NCBI GenBank assembly: GCA_030522415.1
Contig: CM060109.1
Span: forward strand, 33,424,892-33,488,891
DNA from: Channallabes apus
Taxonomy: Eukaryota; Chordata; Actinopteri; Siluriformes; Clariidae
Length of the DNA: 64,000 nt
Direction of reading: 5' to 3'
Shown: piece after piece, positions 1 through 64,000 of the stretch
Layout of the letters: the number at the start of each line of letters is the position of its first letter
How positions within the stretch are numbered: the first letter of the stretch is position 1
The notes under the pieces: generated by a model
Told to the model about the DNA's origin: nothing
What the model saw: only the letters and a program-made list of their open reading frames with translations
The model's database searches: none
Program-made: the position numbers and the translations under genes

Positions 1-115
1 ACTCCATAAAGCTTGGACGTGCTGTGGAAATGAGGCCGAGGGTCTTTATTGAGCAGTTTACAAGTTGAGACAGGATGTTGCAAGCTGCCTCTGCTGATTC
101 TGTACTGCTGTCCAC
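1..115 (-). CDS. FBXL3: FBXL3 second coding exon (partial, runs off the window)
   Basis: Read on the minus strand, a good acceptor (pyrimidine tract, then CAG at 116-118) opens an exon that starts [20 protein letters not shown] and reaches STARPSFME at the window edge. This matches the leucine-rich-repeat start of FBXL3 almost residue for residue, just after the F-box exon. The phase is 0, so it joins directly to the exon at 269-629 across a 153-bp intron. The remaining LRR exons, which carry the cryptochrome-binding face, lie to the left of base 1. Identification rests on recognised family sequence. Confidence 0.9.
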   Translation of the reverse strand, partial: MDSSTESAEAACNILSQLVNCSIKTLGLISTARPSFME

Positions 116-268
116 CTGCACGCAAAATTTTTTATAATGTTAAACAATGCAGAGCTTAAACAATAACCAGACTACATTACATCTACAAATGTGTTTGCAA
201 TTTCCTTAAACCTCTGTCTACTAGTATAAAAATCAGTCAATCGCATTTCATTCATACATTCCCCTCAC

Positions 269-628
269 CTTAAAACTGACATACTGTAAATGATTAGAGT
301 GCTTCTTGATGATTTGCTTAATGAGATCAGGATGTGTGGCCTTCAGATATGAGCTTGCGGGCTGGTTGAGCTCAAACTCAAAGCATCTCCAGAGCTCAGG
401 TATGTGAAAAGCTTCATTCCAACCACGACACACCTGGGAGGCAAAAGCACGATCCAGCAACGGCAAGTACTGAAAGACACGCAGCAAGATCTCCTGCGGT
501 AACCACACCCAGGTGGACACCACATCTCCACAGTCCTCACTGGGACATCTGGTTTTTTTGAAAACCTCCATCCGCTCTTCACAGGACGAGCTGCTGGCCT
601 CCTTGTGTCCGATTAACCTTCTTTTCAT
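269..628 (-). CDS. FBXL3: FBXL3 first coding exon: start codon and F-box
   Basis: FBXL3 is the substrate receptor of an SCF (SKP1-CUL1-F-box) ubiquitin ligase that drives turnover of CRY1 and CRY2 in the circadian clock, mainly in the nucleus. This exon encodes 120 residues. The ATG at 628-626 was chosen because an intron acceptor (CAG-like AAG at 630-632) lies two bases upstream, and because the following MKRRLIGHK fits the short basic FBXL3 N-terminus. An in-frame ATG further upstream would lie inside the intron. Residues about 42-88 form the F-box ([19 protein letters not shown], then W and the LWRCFEFEL segment). The rest ([20 protein letters not shown]) is a strongly conserved FBXL3 linker. 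The donor is GTGAGG at 268-263. The serine-rich residues 11-16 differ from mammals, as expected for the variable N-terminus. Confidence 0.95.
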
Positions 629-629
629 T

Positions 630-1069
630 CTTGAAAAACAGGACATCAATAAAAAATATATATAAATAAAAGAATTGTATTAATAATACAGTACATAAAA
701 CAACACTGCTGTGTAAACAGCTCATCCAACTCTTTCTTTTCATCAAATTCTTTATTGGTGACAATATTTTTAATGGTTTCTAATACAAGTTGTACCAGTT
801 TGTAAAGCAAAACTAGAGACCTGCTTTCATTTAGTTTTCTGCACTGATGTCACACTCAAAAACTTTGGCAAAGCATATCTGACTTAATTTTAGGATAATT
901 TAATAATAAATGCAAACTGCAATTAGAAAATTTATTATTTGGGTTTACTCATTATGAAAGAGAACTGTTAAGAAAGAGAATAGTTAATAATTTCTATATA
1001 TATATTGTTCTAAATGTGTACCTCTACAAATTAATAAATATAATATGGAAATAAGATATGGAATACTAT
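630..1069. other. FBXL3 5' intron, no recognised content
   Basis: This is AT-rich intron sequence between the F-box exon and the SINE at 1070. It has short T and TA runs but no open frame or repeat that I recognise. Confidence 0.5.
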
Positions 1070-1220
1070 TACATTTAGGAATTTGGTAGATGCTCTTATC
1101 CAGAACGACTTAGGAAGCTGTTAGGTCATAGCATAGGGTCACTTGCCAGGCCTTGCTCAGGGGCCCAACAGCGGCAGGGTGGTATAGTTGGGGCTTGAAC
1201 CACCAACCTTCTGACCAGTT
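1070..1220 (-). repeat. tRNA-derived SINE body, minus orientation
   Basis: On the minus strand this carries a Pol III B-box-like GGTTCAAGCC (about 1192-1201). It continues through the body motif with TTGGGCCCCTGAGCAAGGCC and ends in the widespread teleost motif around GGATAAGAGCATCTACCAAA. A second, cleaner copy lies at 16196-16336. The tRNA-like head expected next to the B box is instead found 300 bp away, at 1520-1555, behind a palindromic insert. The SINE class is clear from structure, but I did not assign a named family. Confidence 0.75.
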
Positions 1221-1222
1221 GC

Positions 1223-1555
1223 TGTAGTGGTAGCTCAGTTGGTTAAGGCTCTGAGTTACTCCTTCTTTGTTGGTTAATGGCAGTTGGAGTTCAGTAGGTA
1301 GGTTACATTACCGCCAACTGTAGGTCTAATTCTCCCTCATCTGCCTGGCTTCCTGAAGCTGATTTTCCAGATAAGAGAAGGATGAATTAGACAGTTTAAG
1401 GCAGGCTTGTTTGGAAAATCAGTGGGCTAGGAACATGAGGGAGAACTAGACCATCAGTTGCCGGTAATTTAACCAACCTACTGTATTTTGCCAACCGTCA
1501 TTAATCAACAAAGAAGAAGTAACTGAGAACCTTAACAAACTAAGCTACCACTACA
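1223..1555. mobile_element. Foldback (palindromic) element whose ends are tRNA-like SINE heads
   Basis: The left arm begins TGTAGTGGTAGCTCAGTTGG. The right arm, read in reverse complement from 1555, begins TGTAGTGGTAGCTTAGTTTG. The two arms stay alignable for roughly 150 bp each (TCTTTGTTG, ACCGCCAACTG or CCGGCAACTG, TTCTCCCTCAT, GATTTTCCA), with a short loop near 1370-1395. The terminal motif is a tRNA A-box-like sequence, so either the SINE head was captured in the arms or two SINE heads were brought together by inversion. No coding capacity is seen. Confidence 0.7.
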
Positions 1556-1867
1556 CCCACTGCTGGGCATAAATTTATTACTTTACAAAAGCAACTTATC
1601 AAAACATGCAAGGCATTTGATGTGTGTAAAACCTTGCATTAGTATTACAATTTGTGCTTCGTATGCTGGGTAATTGATGAACTTGTACATATTCCTCAGT
1701 TCCTACTGCTTGCTTCTGATGTTTATTTATATTAATGCAGGTCATTTTGTTCATTATGTGGCTTAACAAAAACACCTGCAATGAGGATGGTATCACTAGT
1801 AACCTGTAGGTATCTGAGAGCAGTGGATCCATGTTTGAGTGTTTGAAACAGGTGAAGCATGTTCATT

Positions 1868-3490
1868 CTATACACCAGTGGTTCTCAAAGTGTGGGGTCG
1901 CCCCACTAGTGGGGAATACAGACATGACAGGTGGGGCGCAATGAACGGGAGGAAATTAGTGGATATAATAGGAAAAAACTAAACAATCACACACAAATAA
2001 ATGGATCATTAATACAAGTAAATTTAAAATAACATCAGTTGTGGGCCGGGAGAAAAAGTGGAACCATAGTGCAACAATAACGGTTTAACGTCGGACAAAC
2101 TTGAGCAGGGCTGCTCGAATCACAAACCTGCGCGAGCCACTGGGCAGCGCTGCGCGACTCTGACTGAAATAGACCGCGCCGACCATCAAATTACATTTTA
2201 CCCCGCTGGGTTGCGCACGTACAAAACAGGCATGGCAAGGCGGAAACAATATTAAACAGTCCTGACATTTTAAATTGTTTTTTAAATAAAAACACAGTGA
2301 GTCGCGCAGGTTTGTGATTCGAGCGGCGCTGCGTGATCCACCGGGCTGCGCAAATAAACCAGATCATCACTGCGCTATCCAGATAGTCGAGCTGCGCTGT
2401 GTATTTGAGCAGATATTCGGTTCAATCGGGTGCCGCGGTTTCGTCCCACTTTTGATGTGTTTGGCTTCACATACACTTCGACAATGGAAGAAGACTATAT
2501 ACAGGTGCAGCAGCAGTGAGTTTGCTTACATGTGACGAAACCAAGAACGAGGAGATTGTAAAGAAAAAGGTGCATCGTCTGTGTTGTGGAATTGGTTTGG
2601 GTATAAGAAAAGTGATAATGAATGAGATGAATGTGATTTGGAAGGTACGCAAGTGCACTGTTTTAACAAGTGGTGGAAACACGTCAAACCTTTTCTATCA
2701 TCTGAAATCCAAACATCCAAACGAATATGGCCAAAGTAAAAAAAAAATGCTGCAAACCTCAGCAATTCACAGTTTAAATAAAATTACATTATGTAAAACA
2801 GTTTCTTTGTGTTTGAATTTTTATTTATGTATTTTCAGATACAAATTGCTATATTGTGATTGTGATCGTTATCGAGGTAGAAAATCGCTTCTCCTGTGTT
2901 AGAAGATTTTGGTTATATCGCCCACCCCTAATAAAGTCTATCTTAAGCTTGGATTCATGGTGGTGATGGTGCGGGCAGAAGGGAGACCCGTGTGTGTTTT
3001 GTGTCTTAAACCGCTGCAGCAGACCGCATGAGACCCAACAAATTAGGAAGACACTTAGAGACAACACACTCCAGTCACGTTAATAAGCCACTCGACTTCT
3101 TTCAAAGAAAGCTGGCAGAATACAGACAGCAGGATAATCGCATGGTAAAATCTGAATCAGTGGACAGCAAAGCACAAATGGCTTCATTCAAAGTTGCATA
3201 CAGAATTGGCCAGTGCAAAAAAACTACAAACGATTGCTGAGCAGCTAATAAACATGGGGTCAATTATGCAAAGATAAGTGACAACGTAAGCCTTTTATAA
3301 CAATTGCACGTGTATTTGATCTGTTTTTAACTTGGTGTTGTTTGATCTTATTGGTTTAGAAATTGATATTTCAATAAACAGTAAACTTGGCCGATTTCGT
3401 TATTATTTTGTTGACAAGTGGGGCTTGAAAATTCGCTCACCCCCTTAAGTGGGGAATGACAGAAAAAGTTTGAGAACCACTGCTATACAC
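1868..3490. mobile_element. hAT transposon, degraded, with 8-bp target duplication
   Basis: The element proper spans 1876-3482. Its ends are CAGTGGTTCTCAAAG on the left and, in reverse complement, CAGTGGTTCTCAAACTTTTT on the right, typical hAT (Charlie-like) termini. It is flanked by a perfect 8-bp duplication, CTATACAC, at 1868-1875 and 3483-3490. Inside, an inverted repeat sharing GCTCGAATCACAAACCTGCG occurs near 2112-2136 and 2303-2326. It sits in the first intron of FBXL3. Confidence 0.9.
2516..3240 (+). pseudogene. hAT transposase remnants with two BED-finger-like pieces
   Basis: Two broken coding stretches lie inside the hAT element. At about 2575-2740 a BED zinc finger can be followed through frame changes (VLWNWFGYKKSD, then TSGGNTSNLFYHLKSKHP), but in-frame stops interrupt it. 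At about 2985-3240 a second piece reads VCVLCLKPLQQ, RPNKLGRHLETTH, KPLDFFQRKLAEY and ASFKVAYRIGQCKK, like the N-terminus of ZBED5/SCAND3-type hAT transposases, and ends at a stop. The catalytic core and dimerisation domain are missing. Between them (about 2912-2933) is a sequence resembling another hAT end, so two elements may be nested. Confidence 0.65.
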
Positions 3491-3559
3491 TGAGGGCTTG
3501 TAAAAGAAAAGCTGCCAAATAAACGTCGGGCGTTAAACTACACAGACAGCCGACACCCT

Positions 3560-4030
3560 CAGGCTAACAGCTTCATTAATGTTTTCACTTTCACCCTGTC
3601 TAAGTATCGCTAGCCATTTCTGTTTTGCTGCCCGAGCGAGTTTGTATCCGCTTGTCGTTACCTGAGTGCTGTTCAGTCAGTAGTTACAGTCAGTAGGAGA
3701 CGCGCGTCTCGCTGTAGATCCGGTCTGCTGTAAGCCTGGACCCGCGCGCGCTCCAAACACATCCGAAACACCGAGATGTGGCGCATTTGAAGCTAATCGT
3801 TAGCTGACCTGGTTTAAACTATTACTACGTTTTAATTTCTTATGACAGACTGACTTACATTCTCTCTCTCTCTGTGTGTGTGTGTGTGTCAAATGACCTA
3901 ATTCCTGCGCTCGAGCTGTCGCACTAGATTTTCGGTTGCCTTGGATCTCTAAACATGGCGTTGTTGTTGTTTGGTGACGGAGAGCAATGGATGATGGGAG
4001 TTGTGTACCTAAATACGCGCCTAAAGCCAA
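3560..4030 (-). promoter_or_regulatory. FBXL3: Probable FBXL3 promoter and non-coding first exon
   Basis: This is one of the few CpG-rich stretches in the window (GACGCGCGTCTC, CCCGCGCGCGC, CGCGCCTAAAG). It lies upstream of the FBXL3 start codon, where mammals have an untranslated first exon. Two minus-strand donors are plausible: CACTCAG/GTAACG at 3662/3661, and AGAAT/GTAAGTCA at 3859/3858. The second follows a CT/GT microsatellite at about 3861-3890. I cannot choose between them from sequence alone. Confidence 0.45.
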
Positions 4031-5969
4031 GAGGTAACCTTCGCAAAAAAATGAGCTTTAATCCTTTAGCAGCTTGAACCAAATACATTCTGAGCACGGG
4101 CTGTGTCTTATTTACTTATGAAGTCCATGAAATAATCTTGAACCAGTTGTACGAACTACTAATCCCACAATCCTTTGTACAATACACGTCATAAGTCAGT
4201 TCTCTTCAAATCCTTTTAGCTCTGCTGCTTAAGGTGTGGAAGGGAATTGTACTCCCATGTAGATTGTTAAATCTGATAGCTTTATTATTATTATTTTTTT
4301 TAATGCTATGCACACATACAGACACGCAAGACTATGTTCAAGATACATTAGTTCTATACATTTCAAACTGAGTTACACGACTTACCTGCTATATTTAACT
4401 AAAGTTAATTAAAAAATATATATTTTTTCATAATTGTGTTATTCAACACAATCAAATGTCTCAGTTTGACATGAACCCTCCCATTTACCTCCATGAATAA
4501 TGCAGTATTTTCAGCCAGTGTGCATTTTTGAGGCCTACAGCAAGACAAGTGGCCTGTGAGCTAATGAGGGTTCCTGGCTCGATCCTGAGCTGTGGTTGCT
4601 GTGTGTGAGATGTTTCATGATTTTGTTATGTGAATGCTAAAGGTCCAGTTTTCCTGGGAACAGCAAAAACAAAACTTTTGCAAACAAAACCCTAACTTTT
4701 GCTTAACATGAAAAAATAATACAAATACCAAGACTCATTTGGGTCGCAAGGCAACACGAGTCAAACTAGGATAAGAAAGAAAAGTCTGTACATGGAAACC
4801 ATAGCCATAAAATTAATTGCAGTTAATATAATTTGTATGCATTGCAGTGCATAATTTTTATTTCATAAAACCATAAATATTGTTGTAAGGGCAAATATGA
4901 CACAGAGGCTAAGAGTGGATCTTGCCAGTCAGTAACAGGTGTGTGTGTGAGTGTAATAACTGGATTGCTTTCTCAATAATTCTTTCTTCAAAAAGCATTA
5001 GTTTTATAATAATAAGGGTGACGTTATATTTTTTTCGCCTGTTTTTGCATCTCCATTAATATCATGACAGGCTGTCACTGACAGTATTGACATTCCAACA
5101 TCCTACTGCCATTCCAGTTCTTTACCCGGCAAATGTGAACAAACTATATTCTACCCGGTTATATATGAGTGGATCTGTGTTTAGCGTTTTCCAGGACAGA
5201 ACACGTTTGGTTTCTTGGAAATGTTTAGAGTGGCTAAACTTTTTATCGTAAAGTTGTCTTTAATTAAGCAATTTCCCTTTGGGATTAATAAAGTTCTTTG
5301 AATCTTGAATCTTGAATTGAATTGGTAGAACACATTTAAGGATTGTCGATAGTGGTGTATTTCTCAGGGTCAAGCGATCTACTACCATTATTTAGATAGA
5401 CAGATCCATCTTACACTAATCTATTAATTTAAGATAAATGCTAATGTCATTTTCTCTCGTGAGTTCATTCTGTGATGTTAAAATATTGAGACATGCAAGA
5501 GCCAAGGTTCATCATTTCAGGAGAAAAGAAAACACAAGTTACACATGTAATGTACCTTGCAGAACAGAGGATCTGGTTTATTACCATCCAACTCTATCCA
5601 CCACAGACAATACAGAGCAGATTTACAGGTAGCATTATTTTCTCTTTTACAGCAGCTGTTTATCACACTTCCACACATTCTCACACTTCCAAACAGTTCA
5701 CAATGTCTAATAATCTTTTTAGGTGTGTAGACTGGCCCCATCCCAAAGATTTCTGTGTTCTATTTTTTACAATACTATAATAGAACATACTCACCTTTTA
5801 TGGTTTTAAAAAGACAGAAAATGGTTTTGTACCACATTATATCATTGAGGAGTTGAAAGGGCTTCTGTTAACCCTCACACATGACAGATGTAGGCCCATC
5901 AAAGTTTTTTGAGCACAAAAACGATGCTATATTTGCCAGGTGAAAACACAGCAGCGTGTATCACTGTAT
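4031..5969. other. Intergenic spacer between FBXL3 and MYCBP2
   Basis: This holds no coding region that I can support. It is AT-rich, contains a LINE-like 3' tail at 5269-5325, and ends at the MYCBP2 polyadenylation region. The head-to-tail spacing of under 2 kb means FBXL3 transcription starts just downstream of the MYCBP2 3' end. Confidence 0.6.
5269..5325 (+). repeat. LINE-type 3' tail
   Basis: CAATTTCCCTTTGGGATTAA is followed by TAAAGTTCTTTGAATCTTG and short direct repeats of TTGAAT. This is the familiar teleost non-LTR retrotransposon 3' end with a microsatellite-like tail. A copy in the opposite orientation lies at 12177-12262. The body of the element is absent. Confidence 0.65.
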
Positions 5970-6575
5970 AAAAATGTACAGTTGTTTTATTGACATACAT
6001 TCCCATGTTTACAGCTGCGAGATAGGAGGCACACTCAGTATTGCACTTCATTAAAAGCTCTGGCTCAAAACAAAACCCAGAATATCAAACAAAACTGAAG
6101 TGTAGAGTAGCAACATCTGAATACACCTATTTTAGATATTATCATTATATACAAGATTAGATAAATCGTACACTATTTTCCTGCCATCATTACATTCTTG
6201 ACAGTCCACGTATATTATCTGAACTCAAGTCTTTTCTGCTAAGCCATAATGCACTCAACAGAGAATACTGTACAGGGTTAGGAAAAGAGTCAGTTTCCAT
6301 ATTGGTACATTTCAGTGATCAGGTGGTGAGCAACGTTTAAGGGAGCCGAGGGTTACAACGGCTGCATGCAGACATGTCACAATTTTTTTTTCTCAAAAGT
6401 TTTACACTTTCCTTGGTTCTTCAGGGTCTGTCTGAGAGAGACAGAATCTCAAAGCACAGTGCTGCATCACTGCTTCCTCAAAGCCAGACATTTCTTTCAG
6501 CCTGGGCTGAAGCAGGACTCTGCAGTTGCAAGTAAAACAAGGACTCAGACAGCAACTTACACGGGACCTAAAACT
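5970..6575 (-). other. MYCBP2: MYCBP2 3' untranslated region
   Basis: This is non-coding sequence between the MYCBP2 stop codon (6578-6576) and a canonical AATAAA. The left limit assumes cleavage 15-25 bases past the signal. Confidence 0.7.
5986..5991 (-). terminator. MYCBP2: MYCBP2 polyadenylation signal AATAAA
   Basis: The plus-strand TTTATT here reads AATAAA on the gene strand, about 585 bases after the stop codon. No stronger signal lies closer to the stop. Confidence 0.7.
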
Positions 6576-63465
<56,890 letters not shown>

Positions 63466-64000
63466 CTGCAACAGATAAGGCGGAGGGTGCAACAAAGGGA
63501 GAGAGGAAAGATGCTGTATGAGATGAGTTATATAAATTGAAAGTCATGAATAAAACATACAGCATAGTAAGGAATGATCTATTTAATCTAATCCTCATTG
63601 ATACAGCAAACTCAGCTAATCCTATGTCTCAGTCTATAAGCAGTCACCATGTAAAATAAACACCCCACATCTTGAGTGAAACACAGGGTAAAAAAAATCT
63701 TGATCATTCAGATGACACAATACAAAGACTGGAAATTAATTTAATTCGGAAGCATTGTGTAAACAATGTCTCTCTAGCATGGTAAGTGAGGGTTTCATCA
63801 AAACTCAGGTTCAGTCCAAAAACAAAAAAAGTTTTATAATTTATTGTCTCTGTTTTAGGCAGAATGGATTTTATTCAAAAACACACATGAACATGACTTT
63901 TCCCCAATCACATTTAAGCCAAATTTGTATTTGACTTCAAATGTATTTATTCTGGGAGTCTGGGGGTTCCCAAGTGACGCAACACAAAACTTTTCCATTT
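63466..64000. other. MYCBP2 intron upstream of e1
   Basis: Intron sequence to the window edge. No further MYCBP2 exon or repeat is recognised; the first exon or exons must lie beyond 64,000. Confidence 0.6.

Noticed and set aside
1223..1255. tRNA gene with A box GGTAGCTCAGTTGGTTAAGG
   Set aside because: There is no B box or cloverleaf at the right distance on the same strand. The motif is the tip of a palindromic element related to SINE heads.
2314..2535. Plus-strand coding region in GC-rich hAT interior
   Set aside because: It shows no domain and is explained by the inverted repeat and hAT non-coding sequence.
3800..4030. 76-residue minus-strand protein at the CpG-rich zone
   Set aside because: It has no family resemblance and contains a THTHTQRE microsatellite translation. 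The place fits an untranslated first exon of FBXL3 better.

Overview
The window is vertebrate nuclear DNA, most likely from a teleost fish. It is AT-rich and intron-rich, with long microsatellites and a dense, mixed load of Tc1/mariner and hAT elements, tRNA-type SINEs and LINE tails. The repeat mix would suit an otophysan such as a catfish, but that is a weak inference. It is not prokaryotic or viral: there are no operons, CRISPR arrays or rRNA genes.

Two host genes are present, both on the minus strand. At the left edge (1-628) lie the first two coding exons of FBXL3, the F-box/LRR adaptor that targets cryptochromes; the rest of that gene lies beyond base 1. A CpG-richer zone at about 3560-4030 is the likely FBXL3 promoter and non-coding first exon. 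After about 1.9 kb of intergenic sequence, MYCBP2 (PAM/Highwire/RPM-1, the PHR-family RING-Cys-relay E3 ligase) fills 5970-63465. I could place 83 consecutive coding exons (e1-e83 here, in gene order). All have GT-AG boundaries, and phases close from exon to exon across 13,866 nt, giving 4,621 residues and a stop. Only the extreme N-terminus and its exon(s) lie beyond 64,000. The order FBXL3 then MYCBP2, same strand, matches the arrangement in mammals.

From right to left the MYCBP2 exons encode an N-terminal region (62.5-63.5 kb), RCC1-like repeats (45.4-53.6 kb), PHR domain 1 (40.2-43.0 kb), a helical stretch (38.2-39.6 kb), PHR domain 2 (36.0-37.9 kb), the segment around the FBXO45 contact region (32.8-35.9 kb), a filamin-like Ig repeat (28.6-32.0 kb), a pair of SH3b-like repeats (23.3-28.1 kb), a cassette exon (20.4 kb), a 1,620-bp serine-rich exon (17.3-18.9 kb), a zinc-binding segment, a DOC/APC10-like domain (12.7-14.0 kb), a B-box-like finger, the RING, and the tandem-cysteine relay domain (6.6-9.5 kb). 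Both relay cysteines are present. The two genes are unrelated in pathway, except that both products work in ubiquitin ligases.

The introns hold the accessory DNA. There are three internally deleted hAT elements with recognisable target duplications, an hAT-type MITE, a Tc1 copy that split a SINE, several degraded Tc1 copies, a foldback element split by a LINE, two other foldback elements, and long CA/GT arrays. I see no previously undescribed gene system. The best leads are nested or palindromic mobile elements, the tandem SH3b-like pair, the in-frame cassette exon, and repeats sitting directly on MYCBP2 splice sites.
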